A DNA stretch of 64,000 bases from Escherichia ruysiae (GTDB lineage Bacteria > Pseudomonadota > Gammaproteobacteria > Enterobacterales > Enterobacteriaceae): the NCBI RefSeq assembly GCF_031323975.1, contig NZ_JAVIWS010000001.1, positions 3,472,001 to 3,536,000 on the forward strand, written 5' to 3'. The notes under the pieces are model-generated. The model saw only the letters and a program-made list of their open reading frames with translations. It was not told the DNA's origin and did not search any database. Within the stretch, counting starts at the first letter, position 1; each line of letters begins with the position of its first letter. Shown in pieces: positions 36,979 to 48,032 of the stretch. The position numbers were made by a program, and so were the translations under genes.

Positions 36979-37767
36979 GTGATTGATAAATCCGCCTTTG
37001 TGCATCCAACCGCCATTGTGGAAGAGGGCGCGTCGATTGGTGCCAACGTTCACATTGGTCCTTTTTGTATCGTTGGACCCCATGTTGAAATTGGTGAGGG
37101 GACCGTACTGAAATCTCACGTTGTCGTGAATGGCCATACTAAAATTGGTCGCGACAATGAGATTTATCAGTTCGCCTCCATCGGCGAAGTTAACCAGGAT
37201 CTGAAATATGCTGGTGAACCGACCCGTGTGGAAATCGGCGATCGTAACCGCATTCGCGAAAGCGTCACCATTCATCGTGGCACAGTCCAGGGCGGTGGAT
37301 TGACGAAGGTGGGCAGCGACAACTTACTGATGATCAATGCGCACATTGCGCACGATTGTACGGTAGGTAACCGCTGTATTCTCGCCAACAACGCAACGCT
37401 GGCGGGGCACGTATCGGTAGATGACTTCGCGATCATCGGCGGCATGACCGCAGTCCATCAGTTCTGCATCATTGGTGCGCACGTGATGGTTGGCGGTTGC
37501 TCCGGTGTGGCGCAGGACGTCCCTCCTTATGTCATTGCGCAGGGTAACCACGCAACGCCGTTCGGTGTCAACATCGAAGGGCTGAAGCGTCGCGGTTTTA
37601 GCCGTGAGGCGATTACTGCTATCCGCAATGCGTATAAGCTGATTTATCGCAGCGGTAAAACGCTCGATGAAGTGAAACCGGAAATTGCTGAACTGGCGGA
37701 AACTTATCCGGAAGTGAAAGCGTTTACCGATTTCTTTGCACGCTCAACGCGCGGTCTGATTCGTTAA
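36979..37767 (+). CDS. lpxA: UDP-N-acetylglucosamine acyltransferase LpxA
   Basis: First step of lipid A synthesis: moves 3-hydroxymyristate from ACP to UDP-GlcNAc. It has 262 residues. Left-handed beta-helix repeats ([20 protein letters not shown]) carry catalytic H125 (AHIAHD), and a helical C-terminal domain follows. The start is GTG after GGGAGG. The stop overlaps the lpxB start by one base (TAATG). Confidence 0.98.
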   Translation: MIDKSAFVHPTAIVEEGASIGANVHIGPFCIVGPHVEIGEGTVLKSHVVVNGHTKIGRDNEIYQFASIGEVNQDLKYAGEPTRVEIGDRNRIRESVTIHRGTVQGGGLTKVGSDNLLMINAHIAHDCTVGNRCILANNATLAGHVSVDDFAIIGGMTAVHQFCIIGAHVMVGGCSGVAQDVPPYVIAQGNHATPFGVNIEGLKRRGFSREAITAIRNAYKLIYRSGKTLDEVKPEIAELAETYPEVKAFTDFFARSTRGLIR

Positions 37768-38915
37768 TGGCTGAACAGCGTCCATTAACGATTGCCCTGG
37801 TCGCCGGAGAAACCTCCGGCGATATCCTGGGAGCCGGTTTAATCCGCGCTCTGAAAGAACGTGTGCCCAACGCCCGCTTTGTTGGTGTTGCCGGGCCACG
37901 GATGCAGGCTGAAGGCTGCGAAGCCTGGTACGAAATGGAAGAGCTGGCGGTGATGGGCATTGTGGAAGTGCTCGGCCGTTTGCGTCGCTTACTGTATATT
38001 CGTGCCGATTTGACAAAGCGTTTTGGTGAACTGAAGCCAGATGTTTTTGTCGGCATTGATGCGCCTGATTTCAACATTACCCTCGAAGGTAACCTCAAAA
38101 AGCAGGGTATCAAAACCATTCATTACGTCAGTCCGTCCGTCTGGGCGTGGCGACAGAAACGCGTTTTCAAAATAGGCAGAGCCACCGATCTGGTGCTCGC
38201 ATTTCTGCCTTTCGAAAAAGCGTTTTATGACAAATACAACGTGCCGTGTCGTTTTATCGGTCACACCATGGCTGATGCCATGCCGTTAGATCCAGATAAA
38301 AACGCCGCCCGTGATGTGTTGGGGATCCCCCATGATGCCCACTGCCTGGCGTTGCTGCCTGGCAGTCGTGGTGCGGAAGTTGAGATGCTTAGTGCCGATT
38401 TCCTGAAAACGGCTCAGCTTTTGCGCCAGACATATCCCGATCTTGAGATTGTGGTGCCGCTGGTGAATGCCAAACGCCGCGAGCAGTTTGAACGCATCAA
38501 AGCTGAAGTTGCGCCAGACCTTGCTGTTCATCTCTTAGATGGATTGGGGCGTGAGGCGATGGTGGCAAGCGATGCGGCGCTACTGGCGTCGGGTACGGCA
38601 GCACTGGAGTGTATGCTGGCGAAATGCCCGATGGTGGTGGGATATCGCATGAAGCCTTTCACCTTCTGGCTGGCGAAGCGACTGGTGAAAACTGATTATG
38701 TCTCTCTACCCAATTTGCTGGCGGGCAGAGAGTTAGTCAAAGAGTTATTGCAGGAAGAGTGTGAGCCGCAAAAACTGGCAGAGGCGTTGTTACCGCTGTT
38801 GGCGAACGGGAAAACCAGCCACGCGATGCACGACACCTTCCGCGAACTGCATCAGCAGATCCGCTGCAATGCCGATGAGCAGGCGGCACAAGCCGTTCTG
38901 GAGTTAGCACAATGA
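37767..38915 (+). CDS. lpxB: Lipid-A-disaccharide synthase
   Basis: Glycosyltransferase (GT19) that joins UDP-diacylglucosamine with lipid X to make the lipid A disaccharide, at the inner face of the inner membrane. It has 382 residues. Family marks include [14 protein letters not shown] at the N-terminus, [21 protein letters not shown], and the SGTAALE sugar-nucleotide site. It overlaps lpxA by one base and rnhB by four bases, so the three are coupled. Confidence 0.98.
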   Translation: MAEQRPLTIALVAGETSGDILGAGLIRALKERVPNARFVGVAGPRMQAEGCEAWYEMEELAVMGIVEVLGRLRRLLYIRADLTKRFGELKPDVFVGIDAPDFNITLEGNLKKQGIKTIHYVSPSVWAWRQKRVFKIGRATDLVLAFLPFEKAFYDKYNVPCRFIGHTMADAMPLDPDKNAARDVLGIPHDAHCLALLPGSRGAEVEMLSADFLKTAQLLRQTYPDLEIVVPLVNAKRREQFERIKAEVAPDLAVHLLDGLGREAMVASDAALLASGTAALECMLAKCPMVVGYRMKPFTFWLAKRLVKTDYVSLPNLLAGRELVKELLQEECEPQKLAEALLPLLANGKTSHAMHDTFRELHQQIRCNADEQAAQAVLELAQ

Positions 38916-39508
38916 TCGAATTTGTTTATCCGCACACGCAGCTCGTTGCGGGTGTGGATGAAGTCGGACGTGGGCCGTTGGTTGGCGCGGTTGTCACCGC
39001 TGCCGTAATCCTCGACCCGGCGCGCCCGATTGTCGGGCTGAATGATTCCAAAAAGCTGAGCGAAAAACGCCGTCTGGCGTTGTATGAAGAGATTAAAGAG
39101 AAAGCGTTAAGCTGGAGTCTGGGTCGCGCTGAACCTCATGAAATCGACGAACTGAATATTCTACACGCGACCATGCTGGCGATGCAGCGTGCGGTTGCGG
39201 GACTGCATATCGTCCCGGAATATGTGTTGATTGATGGTAACCGCTGTCCGAAATTACCGATGCCGTCGATGGCTGTAGTTAAAGGCGACAGCCGCGTGCC
39301 GGAAATCAGTGCGGCGTCTATTCTGGCGAAAGTGACGCGCGACGCTGAAATGGCGGCACTGGACATTGTTTATCCACAATATGGTTTTGCCCAACACAAA
39401 GGGTATCCAACAGCTTTTCATCTTGAAAAACTGGCTGAACACGGCGCGACCGAACACCATCGGCGCAGCTTTGGCCCTGTCAAACGCGCACTGGGACTTG
39501 CGTCCTGA
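38912..39508 (+). CDS. rnhB: Ribonuclease HII
   Basis: Cuts RNA in RNA-DNA hybrids and starts removal of single ribonucleotides misplaced in DNA. It has 198 residues. The type-2 RNase H active site is present: [10 protein letters not shown] with D16 and E17, VLIDGN with its aspartate near residue 108, and [11 protein letters not shown] overlaps the lpxB stop (ATGA). dnaE follows after 36 bases. Confidence 0.98.
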   Translation: MIEFVYPHTQLVAGVDEVGRGPLVGAVVTAAVILDPARPIVGLNDSKKLSEKRRLALYEEIKEKALSWSLGRAEPHEIDELNILHATMLAMQRAVAGLHIVPEYVLIDGNRCPKLPMPSMAVVKGDSRVPEISAASILAKVTRDAEMAALDIVYPQYGFAQHKGYPTAFHLEKLAEHGATEHHRRSFGPVKRALGLAS

Positions 39509-39544
39509 TTCTTGTGTCGAGATTAAGTAAACCGGAATCTGAAG

Positions 39545-42500
39545 ATGTCTGAACCACGTTTCGTTCACCTGCGGGTGCACAGCGACTACTCGATGATCGA
39601 TGGCCTGGCAAAAACCGCGCCGCTGGTAAAAAAGGCGGCGGCGTTGGGTATGCCTGCACTGGCGATCACCGATTTCACCAACCTTTGCGGTCTGGTGAAG
39701 TTCTACGGAGCGGGACATGGCGCAGGGATTAAGCCCATCGTCGGGGCGGATTTTAATGTCCAGTGCGACCTGCTGGGTGATGAGTTAACCCACCTGACGG
39801 TACTGGCGGCGAACAATACCGGCTATCAGAATCTGACGTTGCTGATCTCAAAAGCGTATCAGCGCGGGTACGGTGCCGCCGGGCCGATCATCGATCGCGA
39901 CTGGCTTATCGAATTAAACGAAGGGTTGATCCTTCTTTCCGGCGGGCGCATGGGCGACGTCGGACGCAGTCTTTTGCGTGGTAACAGCGCGCTGGTAGAT
40001 GAGTGTGTCGCGTTTTATGAAGAACACTTCCCGGATCGCTATTTTCTCGAACTGATTCGCACCGGCAGACCGGACGAAGAAAGCTATTTGCACGCGGCGG
40101 TGGAACTGGCGGAAGCGCGCGGTTTGCCCGTCGTGGCGACCAACGACGTGCGCTTTATCGACAGCAGCGACTTTGACGCACACGAAATCCGCGTCGCGAT
40201 CCACGACGGCTTTACCCTCGACGATCCTAAACGCCCGCGTAACTATTCGCCGCAGCAATATATGCGTAGCGAAGAGGAGATGTGCGAGCTGTTTGCCGAC
40301 ATCCCCGAAGCCCTTGCCAACACCGTTGAGATCGCCAAACGCTGTAACGTAACTGTGCGTCTTGGTGAATACTTCCTGCCACAGTTCCCGACCGGGGACA
40401 TGAGCACCGAAGATTATCTGGTCAAGCGCGCAAAAGAAGGGCTGGAAGAGCGTCTGGCATTTTTATTCCCTGACGAGGAAGAGCGTCTTAAGCGTCGCCC
40501 GGAATATGACGAACGTCTGGATACTGAACTTCAGGTTATCAACCAGATGGGCTTCCCCGGCTACTTCCTCATCGTTATGGAATTTATCCAGTGGTCGAAA
40601 GATAACGGCGTACCGGTAGGGCCAGGCCGTGGCTCCGGTGCGGGTTCACTGGTGGCTTATGCGCTGAAAATCACCGACCTCGATCCACTGGAATTTGACC
40701 TGCTGTTCGAACGTTTCCTTAACCCGGAACGTGTCTCCATGCCTGACTTTGACGTTGACTTCTGTATGGAGAAACGCGACCAGGTTATCGAACACGTGGC
40801 GGACATGTATGGTCGTGATGCGGTATCGCAGATCATCACCTTCGGTACGATGGCGGCAAAAGCGGTGATCCGCGACGTAGGTCGCGTGCTAGGGCATCCA
40901 TATGGCTTTGTCGATCGTATCTCGAAACTGATCCCGCCCGATCCGGGGATGACGCTGGCGAAAGCGTTTGAAGCTGAACCGCAACTGCCAGAAATCTACG
41001 AAGCGGATGAAGAAGTTAAGGCGCTCATCGACATGGCGCGCAAGCTGGAAGGGGTCACCCGTAACGCTGGTAAACACGCCGGTGGGGTGGTTATCGCGCC
41101 GACCAAAATTACCGATTTTGCGCCGCTTTATTGCGATGAAGAGGGCAAACATCCAGTCACTCAATTTGATAAAAGCGACGTTGAATATGCCGGGCTGGTG
41201 AAGTTCGACTTCCTTGGTTTGCGTACGCTCACCATCATCAACTGGGCGCTGGAGATGATCAACAAGCGGCGAGCGAAGAATGGCGAGCCGCCGCTGGATA
41301 TCGCTGCGATCCCGCTGGATGACAAGAAAAGTTTTGACATGCTGCAACGCTCGGAAACCACGGCGGTATTCCAGCTTGAATCGCGCGGCATGAAAGACCT
41401 GATCAAGCGTCTGCAACCTGACTGCTTCGAAGATATGATAGCCCTGGTGGCACTGTTCCGCCCCGGCCCGTTGCAATCAGGGATGGTGGATAACTTTATC
41501 GACCGTAAACATGGTCGCGAAGAAATCTCCTATCCGGACGTACAGTGGCAGCATGAAAGCCTGAAACCGGTACTGGAGCCAACCTACGGCATCATCCTGT
41601 ATCAGGAACAGGTCATGCAGATTGCGCAGGTGCTTTCTGGTTATACCCTCGGTGGCGCGGATATGCTGCGCCGTGCGATGGGTAAGAAAAAGCCGGAAGA
41701 GATGGCTAAGCAGCGTTCTGTATTTGCTGAAGGTGCAGAAAAGAACGGGATCAACGCCGAACTGGCGATGAAAATCTTCGACCTGGTGGAGAAATTCGCC
41801 GGTTACGGATTTAACAAATCGCACTCCGCAGCCTATGCTTTGGTGTCATATCAAACGTTATGGCTGAAGGCGCACTATCCGGCGGAGTTTATGGCGGCGG
41901 TAATGACCGCCGATATGGACAACACCGAGAAGGTGGTTGGCCTGGTGGATGAGTGCTGGCGGATGGGGCTGAAAATCCTGCCGCCGGATATAAACTCCGG
42001 TCTTTACCATTTCCACGTCAACGACGACGGCGAAATCGTGTATGGTATTGGCGCCATCAAAGGGGTAGGTGAGGGGCCAATTGAGGCAATCATCGAAGCC
42101 CGAAATAAAGGTGGTTACTTCCGCGAGCTTTTTGATCTCTGCGCCCGTACCGACACGAAAAAGTTGAACCGGCGGGTGCTGGAAAAACTGATCATGTCCG
42201 GGGCGTTTGACCGTCTGGGGCCACACCGTGCGGCGCTGATGAACTCGCTGGGCGATGCGTTAAAAGCGGCAGATCAACACGCGAAAGCAGAAGCCATCGG
42301 CCAGGCCGATATGTTTGGCGTACTGGCGGAAGAGCCTGAGCAAATTGAACAATCCTACGCCAGCTGCCAACCGTGGCCGGAGCAGGTGGTGTTAGATGGG
42401 GAACGTGAAACGTTAGGTCTGTACCTGACGGGACACCCTATCAACCAGTATTTAAAAGAGATTGAGCGTTATGTCGGAGGCGTAAGGCTGAAAGACATGC

Positions 42501-43027
42501 ACCCGACAGAACGTGGTAAAGTCACCACGGCTGCGGGGCTCGTTATTGCCGCGCGGGTTATGGTCACCAAGCGCGGCAATCGTATCGGTATCTGCACGCT
42601 GGATGACCGTTCCGGGCGCCTGGAAGTCATGTTGTTTACTGACGCCCTGGATAAATACCAGCAATTGCTGGAAAAAGACCGCATACTTATCGTCAGCGGA
42701 CAGGTCAGCTTTGATGACTTCAGCGGTGGGCTTAAAATGACCGCTCGCGAAGTGATGGATATTGACGAAGCCCGGGAAAAATATGCTCGCGGGCTTGCTA
42801 TCTCGCTGACGGACAGGCAAATTGATGACCAGCTTTTAAACCGACTCCGTCAGTCTCTGGAACCCCACCGCTCTGGGACAATTCCAGTACATCTCTACTA
42901 TCAGAGGGCGGATGCACGTGCGCGGTTGCGTTTTGGCGCGACGTGGCGTGTCTCTCCGAGCGATCGTTTATTAAACGATCTCCGTGGCCTCATTGGTTCG
43001 GAGCAGGTGGAACTGGAGTTTGACTAA
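39545..43027 (+). CDS. dnaE: DNA polymerase III alpha subunit
   Basis: Catalytic subunit of the replicative polymerase. It has 1160 residues, the E. coli length. The domains read in order: PHP domain (residues 1-280, with [16 protein letters not shown]), the C-family polymerase core with the PDFDVDFC motif carrying two catalytic aspartates near residue 400, the tandem helix-hairpin-helix, an OB fold ([20 protein letters not shown]), and the C-terminal tau-binding part. ATG follows a GAAG site. It is co-directional with accA 12 bases later. Confidence 0.98.
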   Translation: MSEPRFVHLRVHSDYSMIDGLAKTAPLVKKAAALGMPALAITDFTNLCGLVKFYGAGHGAGIKPIVGADFNVQCDLLGDELTHLTVLAANNTGYQNLTLLISKAYQRGYGAAGPIIDRDWLIELNEGLILLSGGRMGDVGRSLLRGNSALVDECVAFYEEHFPDRYFLELIRTGRPDEESYLHAAVELAEARGLPVVATNDVRFIDSSDFDAHEIRVAIHDGFTLDDPKRPRNYSPQQYMRSEEEMCELFADIPEALANTVEIAKRCNVTVRLGEYFLPQFPTGDMSTEDYLVKRAKEGLEERLAFLFPDEEERLKRRPEYDERLDTELQVINQMGFPGYFLIVMEFIQWSKDNGVPVGPGRGSGAGSLVAYALKITDLDPLEFDLLFERFLNPERVSMPDFDVDFCMEKRDQVIEHVADMYGRDAVSQIITFGTMAAKAVIRDVGRVLGHPYGFVDRISKLIPPDPGMTLAKAFEAEPQLPEIYEADEEVKALIDMARKLEGVTRNAGKHAGGVVIAPTKITDFAPLYCDEEGKHPVTQFDKSDVEYAGLVKFDFLGLRTLTIINWALEMINKRRAKNGEPPLDIAAIPLDDKKSFDMLQRSETTAVFQLESRGMKDLIKRLQPDCFEDMIALVALFRPGPLQSGMVDNFIDRKHGREEISYPDVQWQHESLKPVLEPTYGIILYQEQVMQIAQVLSGYTLGGADMLRRAMGKKKPEEMAKQRSVFAEGAEKNGINAELAMKIFDLVEKFAGYGFNKSHSAAYALVSYQTLWLKAHYPAEFMAAVMTADMDNTEKVVGLVDECWRMGLKILPPDINSGLYHFHVNDDGEIVYGIGAIKGVGEGPIEAIIEARNKGGYFRELFDLCARTDTKKLNRRVLEKLIMSGAFDRLGPHRAALMNSLGDALKAADQHAKAEAIGQADMFGVLAEEPEQIEQSYASCQPWPEQVVLDGERETLGLYLTGHPINQYLKEIERYVGGVRLKDMHPTERGKVTTAAGLVIAARVMVTKRGNRIGICTLDDRSGRLEVMLFTDALDKYQQLLEKDRILIVSGQVSFDDFSGGLKMTAREVMDIDEAREKYARGLAISLTDRQIDDQLLNRLRQSLEPHRSGTIPVHLYYQRADARARLRFGATWRVSPSDRLLNDLRGLIGSEQVELEFD

Positions 43028-43039
43028 TACAGGAATACT

Positions 43040-43999
43040 ATGAGTCTGAATTTCCTTGATTTTGAACAGCCGATTGCAGAGCTGGAAGCGAAAATCGATT
43101 CTCTGACTGCGGTTAGCCGCCAGGATGAGAAACTGGATATTAACATCGATGAAGAAGTGCATCGTCTGCGTGAAAAAAGCGTAGAACTGACGCGTAAAAT
43201 CTTCGCCGATCTCGGTGCATGGCAAATTGCGCAACTGGCTCGCCATCCACAGCGTCCTTATACCCTGGATTACGTTCGCCTGGCATTTGATGAATTTGAC
43301 GAACTGGCAGGTGACCGCGCGTATGCAGATGACAAAGCTATCGTCGGTGGCATCGCACGTCTTGATGGTCGTCCGGTGATGATTATTGGTCACCAGAAAG
43401 GTCGTGAAACCAAAGAGAAAATTCGCCGTAATTTTGGTATGCCAGCGCCAGAAGGTTACCGCAAAGCACTGCGTCTGATGCAAATGGCTGAACGCTTTAA
43501 GATGCCAATCATCACCTTTATCGACACACCGGGGGCATATCCGGGCGTGGGCGCAGAAGAGCGTGGTCAGTCAGAAGCCATCGCACGCAACCTGCGTGAG
43601 ATGTCTCGCCTGAGCGTACCGACTATTTGTACCGTTATTGGTGAAGGTGGTTCTGGCGGCGCGCTGGCGATTGGCGTGGGCGATAAAGTGAATATGCTGC
43701 AATACAGCACCTATTCTGTTATCTCGCCGGAAGGTTGTGCGTCCATTCTGTGGAAGAGCGCCGATAAAGCGCCGCTGGCGGCTGAAGCGATGGGCATCAT
43801 CGCTCCGCGTCTGAAAGAACTGAAATTGATCGACTCCATCATCCCGGAACCGCTGGGCGGCGCTCACCGTAACCCGGAAGCGATGGCGGCGTCTTTGAAA
43901 GCGCAACTGCTGGCGGATCTGGCCGATCTCGACGTGTTAAGCACTGAAGATTTAAAAAATCGTCGTTATCAGCGCCTGATGAGCTACGGCTACGCGTAA
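43040..43999 (+). CDS. accA: Acetyl-CoA carboxylase carboxyltransferase subunit alpha
   Basis: With AccD it moves carboxyl from biotin to acetyl-CoA, making malonyl-CoA for fatty-acid synthesis. It has 319 residues of the crotonase-like fold: [18 protein letters not shown], the oxyanion loop [12 protein letters not shown], and [12 protein letters not shown] follows AGGAATACT. A UUCG-loop terminator closes the long ispU-to-accA run. In K-12 the next gene is ldcC; here it is not. Confidence 0.98.
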
Positions 44000-44019
44000 T
44001 CAGCAAATGTTCTGAAAAG

Positions 44020-44042
44020 GGTCACTTCGGTGACCTTTTTTG
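44020..44042 (+). terminator. accA terminator
   Basis: GGTCAC (44020-44025) and GTGACC (44030-44035) enclose a TTCG tetraloop, followed by TTTTTTT. Confidence 0.9.
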
Positions 44043-44220
44043 TATGTAGTTTATTTAGTCATATTATAAATACATTTAGATAATCTCACTTTCATTTTCC
44101 CCATCCCAAAAATTCTTGAACTCATGTTGATAACTCCGATTTCGGAGGCATATACCAATATACACAGTGGTTAAAAATAATATAAATTTATCAGGCTCAT
44201 AGAATTTTTAAGGATAAAAT

Positions 44221-44475
44221 ATGAAAGCAATTTTAGGATTTGATCGTCTTCTTATGCCGCGTGTACTGGTGTTTTTTTACTGGCTGGCTATGGTGCTGAC
44301 ACTGATAGGTGGTGTCTTCTCCATATTTAGCGGAAACTTTCTCTTAGGGTTAGCTTATACCGTCATTGGTCTTATAAGCTGTCGTATGACTTTCGAATTA
44401 ATTATGATAGCGTTTAAGAATAACGAATATTTGCGCCGCATTGCTGAGAGTGTTAGCAAGAATAGCGCAGAGTAA
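44221..44475 (+). CDS. Small membrane protein, DUF4282-like
   Basis: This 84-residue protein has two hydrophobic segments (about residues 16-37 and 41-66), no signal peptide, and a polar C-terminus. The pattern of a short N-terminus, two helices and SCRMTFELIMIAFKNN followed by a heptad-like tail resembles the DUF4282 family, whose function is unknown. ATG is preceded by AAGGATA at a good distance, so it is likely translated. The gene and its 180-base upstream region are visibly A/T-richer than their neighbours. It occupies the place of ldcC (lysine decarboxylase) in K-12, between accA and yaeR, which suggests a replacement at this locus. Confidence 0.75.
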   Translation: MKAILGFDRLLMPRVLVFFYWLAMVLTLIGGVFSIFSGNFLLGLAYTVIGLISCRMTFELIMIAFKNNEYLRRIAESVSKNSAE

Positions 44476-44502
44476 TCTCCCGTAAAACGCTTCACCAAAC
44501 CG

Positions 44503-44534
44503 CATCTCAACCGCTATTACAGGCGTTTGAGATG
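44503..44534 (+). terminator. Terminator-like hairpin after the DUF4282-like gene
   Basis: CATCTCAACCGC (44503-44514) pairs with GCGTTTGAGATG (44523-44534) with one mismatch, followed by TTGTTTT. Confidence 0.65.
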
Positions 44535-44639
44535 TTGTTTTAAAGTCAGTGTAAATGTCTGATTCATCTTTCCTGCAATTTATGCGTATTATCAATATAT
44601 CGCGATGCACGTGCGTATCATATCAATGCAGGAGATTCT

Positions 44640-45029
44640 ATGTTGGGTTTAAAACAGGTTCACCATATTGCGATTATTGCGACGGATTATGCGGTGAGCA
44701 AAGCTTTCTACTGCGATATTCTCGGCTTCACGCTGCAAAGCGAAGTCTATCGTGAAGAGCGCGATTCGTGGAAAGGGGATTTGGCGCTTAATGGGCAATA
44801 TGTGATTGAACTTTTCTCATTTCCGTTCCCGCCGGAGCGCCCCAGCCGACCGGAAGCCTGCGGCCTGCGGCATCTGGCGTTTAGCGTTGATGATATCGAT
44901 GCGGCAGTGGCGCACCTTGAAAGCCATAACGTGAAGTGTGAAGCCATACGTGTCGATCCATACACGCAAAAACGGTTCACCTTCTTTAGCGATCCTGACG
45001 GGCTGCCGCTGGAACTGTATGAGCAGTAA
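44640..45029 (+). CDS. yaeR: VOC (glyoxalase-like) family protein YaeR
   Basis: This 129-residue protein has the vicinal-oxygen-chelate fold: two beta-alpha-beta-beta-beta modules, with metal-type ligands in VHHIAIIATD at the start, GLRHLAFSVDD in the middle and DPDGLPLELYE at the end. It is related to glyoxalase I and bleomycin-resistance proteins; the substrate in E. coli is unknown. ATG follows AGGAGATTCT. tilS follows after 64 bases that hold a small hairpin. Confidence 0.93.
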   Translation: MLGLKQVHHIAIIATDYAVSKAFYCDILGFTLQSEVYREERDSWKGDLALNGQYVIELFSFPFPPERPSRPEACGLRHLAFSVDDIDAAVAHLESHNVKCEAIRVDPYTQKRFTFFSDPDGLPLELYEQ

Positions 45030-45047
45030 GGCTTGTCATTGCCGCAT

Positions 45048-45070
45048 TTGCCCGGTAACGTGCCGGGCAA
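45048..45070 (+). other. Intercistronic hairpin between yaeR and tilS
   Basis: TTGCCCGG (45048-45055) pairs with CCGGGCAA (45063-45070) around a 7-base loop. No T-tract follows, so transcription likely continues into tilS. Confidence 0.5.
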
Positions 45071-45093
45071 CGACCTTGTAGATTTCCACCATC

Positions 45094-46389
45094 ATGACAC
45101 TCACGCTCAATAGACAACTTCTCACCTCCCGCCAGATTCTGGTGGCCTTTAGCGGCGGGCTTGACTCCACCGTTCTGCTGCATCAGTTGGTGCAGTGGCG
45201 GGCGGAAAATCCAGGCGTCACTCTACGCGCTATCCATGTGCATCACGGTTTAAGTGCCAATGCCGATGCCTGGGTTACGCATTGCGAAAACGTCTGCCAA
45301 CAGTGGCAGGTGCCGCTGGTGGTCGAACGCGTACAACTTGCGCAAGAGGGGCTGGGGATTGAGGCCCAGGCGCGGCAGGCGCGTTATCAGGCATTTGCCC
45401 GCACCTTGTTGCCCGGTGAAGTGCTGGTCACCGCGCAACATCTCGACGATCAATGTGAAACTTTTCTGCTGGCGCTAAAACGCGGTAGCGGCCCTGCCGG
45501 GCTTTCGGCTATGGCGGAAGTTTCGGAGTTTGCCGGAACACGGCTTATCCGCCCGTTGCTTGCCCGCACGCGGGGGGAACTGGAGCAGTGGGCATTGGCG
45601 CATGATTTACGCTGGATTGAAGACGAAAGTAATCAGGACGACTCATACGATCGTAACTTCCTGCGTCTGCGCGTGGTGCCGTTATTGCAGCAGCGTTGGT
45701 CGCATTTTACCGAAGCAACGGCTCGCAGCGCCGCACTTTGCGCTGAACAAGAGAGCCTGTTAGATGAACTGCTGGCGGATGATTTAGCGCACTGTCAAAC
45801 GCCGCAGGGGACGTTGCAGATTGCGCCAATGATGACGATGAGCGACGCCCGTCGAGCGGCGATTATCCGCCGCTGGCTGGCAGGGCAGAATGCTCCGATG
45901 CCTTCCCGAGATGCGATGGTGCGCATCTGGCAAGAAGTGGCGCTGGCGCGGGAAGATGCTTCTCCTTGCTTGCGATTTGGTGCGTTTGAAATACGTCGCT
46001 ATCAGTCGCAATTGTGGTGGATTAAATCCGTTGCCGGACAAAGCGAAACGGTTGTGCCGTGGCAGGCGTGGCAACAGCCGCTGGAATTACCGGCAAGTCT
46101 GAGAAGTGTGCAACTTATTGCGGGTGGAGATATTCGCCCTCCGCGTGCAGACGAAGCGGTCAGCGTGCGTTTTAAAGCGCCAGGATTGCTGCATATTGTC
46201 GGGCGCAACGGCGGGCGCAAGCTAAAGAAAATCTGGCAGGAGCTGGGCGTGCCGCCGTGGCTACGTGACACCACGCCACTACTGTTTTATGGCGAAACGC
46301 TGATTGCGGCGGCGGGGATTTTTGTGACGCAAGACGGTGTGGCAGAAGATGAGAATGGCGTAAGTTTTGTCTGGCAGAGAAACGCTTAG
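45094..46389 (+). CDS. tilS: tRNA(Ile)-lysidine synthetase
   Basis: Converts cytidine 34 of tRNA-Ile(CAU) to lysidine so that the tRNA reads AUA and is charged with isoleucine; essential. It has 431 residues, within one of the K-12 length. The ATP-pyrophosphatase P-loop SGGLDS is at residues 20-25. The catalytic domain continues with VHHGL and [10 protein letters not shown], followed by the N-terminal-domain linker and the C-terminal tRNA-binding domain. It ends near a REP element. Confidence 0.97.
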   Translation: MTLTLNRQLLTSRQILVAFSGGLDSTVLLHQLVQWRAENPGVTLRAIHVHHGLSANADAWVTHCENVCQQWQVPLVVERVQLAQEGLGIEAQARQARYQAFARTLLPGEVLVTAQHLDDQCETFLLALKRGSGPAGLSAMAEVSEFAGTRLIRPLLARTRGELEQWALAHDLRWIEDESNQDDSYDRNFLRLRVVPLLQQRWSHFTEATARSAALCAEQESLLDELLADDLAHCQTPQGTLQIAPMMTMSDARRAAIIRRWLAGQNAPMPSRDAMVRIWQEVALAREDASPCLRFGAFEIRRYQSQLWWIKSVAGQSETVVPWQAWQQPLELPASLRSVQLIAGGDIRPPRADEAVSVRFKAPGLLHIVGRNGGRKLKKIWQELGVPPWLRDTTPLLFYGETLIAAAGIFVTQDGVAEDENGVSFVWQRNA

Positions 46390-46399
46390 TTAAGTGAAA

Positions 46400-46432
46400 G
46401 CCGGATGAGACGTATCAAACGTCGCATCCGGC
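46400..46432. repeat. REP element after tilS
   Basis: A single REP palindrome: GCCGGATG (46400-46407) and CATCCGGC (46425-46432) around GAGACGTATCAAACGTCG, between converging tilS and rof. Confidence 0.8.
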
Positions 46433-46441
46433 AAAAGTGAA

Positions 46442-46696
46442 TCAGGACTCGCTCACCACCACCGTACCGATTTCCGGATGGCTAAAGCTGGTAATTTTAT
46501 CCAGACGTAGCTCGCGGGTTTCGCCAGCGGCTTCGACGACCAGATACTCCACATTTTTGCGGGAGACTAAATCGCTGGCCTTCCCCTGCAATTTTTCGCC
46601 ATCTTTCATCTCAAGTGTCAGCATTAAATGATGCTGGCAGGCGAGCTCAAGATTATCGTAATCATCACAATTGATTGGTTGATACGTATCATTCAT
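46442..46696 (-). CDS. rof: Rho-binding antiterminator Rof
   Basis: Small inhibitor that binds Rho and blocks its RNA loading. It has 84 residues starting [12 protein letters not shown]; an ATG two codons upstream (46702) is also possible. It has an Sm-like beta fold ([18 protein letters not shown]) and an acidic N-terminus typical of the family. It overlaps the 3' end of yaeP by 8 bases, so the pair is translationally coupled. Confidence 0.95.
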
Positions 46697-46889
46697 TGAC
46701 ATAATCGCTCACCAGTAAGTTTGCCGCAGCGTATGCTGCTTTTTCCCTGACAGCCTCAGAAAGGGCGTCGTCGGCAGCCATTTCATTCAGCACTTTCAAA
46801 ACGCAGCCCAGCGCGTCCGGAACGTATCCTAAGTCTCCGCTGGCGATTTCCGCGTACCGCTTGCGTATTAACTCACAATATTTTTCCAC
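46689..46889 (-). CDS. yaeP: Conserved small protein YaeP (UPF0253)
   Basis: This 66-residue protein is helical and soluble, starting at GTG (46889) after a perfect AGGAGG ribosome site; that site decides the start over a longer open frame. It is conserved in enterobacteria next to rof. Its function is unknown, though the coupling to rof suggests a link to Rho control. Confidence 0.92.
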
Positions 46890-47054
46890 ATGCCCTCCTG
46901 TCAGCACTCTGACTTAACCGTGGATGCAAGTCTAAGCCTACGAAGATAAACTCTGTTTCGCAAGGTGACTATACCACACTCATTTCTGCAATATCAGCGC
47001 CGCAACTGCACGTATTCCGTTACAATGGCCTCCTGATTCGAAAGGAGTTTTCTT

Positions 47055-47600
47055 ATGGCGCTTAAAGCGACAATTTATAAAGCGACGGTTAATGTGGCCG
47101 ATCTCGACCGCAACCAGTTTCTCGATGCCTCTCTGACGCTGGCGCGCCATCCTTCAGAAACCCAGGAGCGTATGATGCTGCGCCTGCTGGCGTGGCTGAA
47201 ATATGCCGATGAACGTCTGCAATTTACCCGTGGCTTGTGTGCCGATGATGAGCCGGAAGCGTGGCTGCGTAACGATCACCTGGGCATTGATTTGTGGATT
47301 GAGCTGGGGCTGCCGGATGAGCGGCGGGTTAAGAAAGCCTGCACCCAGGCCGCAGAAGTGGCGCTGTTTGCCTATAATAGTCGGGCGGCGCAAATCTGGT
47401 GGCAGCAAAATCAGAGCAAATGCGCGCAGTTTGCCAATCTTTCCGTCTGGTATCTGGATGACGAGCAACTGGCGAAAGTAAGCGCCTTTGCCGATCGTAC
47501 CATGACGCTGCAGGCAACAATTCAGGATGGCGTGATCTGGTTATCGGATGATAAGAATAATCTGGAAGTGAACTTAACCGCCTGGCAACAACCTTCATGA
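47055..47600 (+). CDS. yaeQ: YaeQ family protein (PD-(D/E)xK-like fold)
   Basis: This 181-residue cytoplasmic protein starts [16 protein letters not shown]. The YaeQ family has a variant PD-(D/E)xK nuclease fold; a proposed link to RfaH-dependent haemolysin expression was not upheld by later work. No nuclease activity is established. ATG follows AAAGGAG. It overlaps arfB by four bases (ATGA), so the two form one unit with nlpE. Confidence 0.94.
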   Translation: MALKATIYKATVNVADLDRNQFLDASLTLARHPSETQERMMLRLLAWLKYADERLQFTRGLCADDEPEAWLRNDHLGIDLWIELGLPDERRVKKACTQAAEVALFAYNSRAAQIWWQQNQSKCAQFANLSVWYLDDEQLAKVSAFADRTMTLQATIQDGVIWLSDDKNNLEVNLTAWQQPS

Positions 47601-48019
47601 TTGTGATTTCCCGACATGTTGCTATTCCCGATGGTGAGCTTGAGATCACCGCCATTCGTGCGCAGGGCGCGGGCGGGCAGCATGTTAATAAGACCTCAAC
47701 GGCTATTCATCTGCGTTTTGACATTCGGGCGTCCAGCCTGCCAGAGTATTACAAAGAGCGCCTGCTCGCCGCCAGCCATCATCTGATTAGCAGCGATGGG
47801 GTGATAGTCATTAAGGCACAGGAATACCGCAGCCAGGAGCTGAACCGCGAAGCGGCGCTGGCCCGGCTGGTGACAGTGATTAAAGAATTAACAACAGAAC
47901 AAAAAGCCCGGCGACCGACACGACCTACCCGCGCATCGAAAGAGCGCAGGCTGGCATCGAAAGCACAAAAATCAAGCGTGAAGGCGATGCGTGGCAAAGT
48001 GCGCAGCGGTCGGGAATAA
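47597..48019 (+). CDS. arfB: Alternative ribosome-rescue factor ArfB
   Basis: Peptidyl-tRNA hydrolase that frees ribosomes stalled without a stop codon, acting apart from tmRNA and ArfA. It has 140 residues (formerly YaeJ). The catalytic GGQ lies at residues 26-28 ([16 protein letters not shown]), and a long basic C-terminal tail ([16 protein letters not shown]) enters the empty mRNA channel. It starts in the ATGA overlap with yaeQ. Confidence 0.97.
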   Translation: MIVISRHVAIPDGELEITAIRAQGAGGQHVNKTSTAIHLRFDIRASSLPEYYKERLLAASHHLISSDGVIVIKAQEYRSQELNREAALARLVTVIKELTTEQKARRPTRPTRASKERRLASKAQKSSVKAMRGKVRSGRE

Positions 48020-48032
48020 AAAGAAGGAATGG

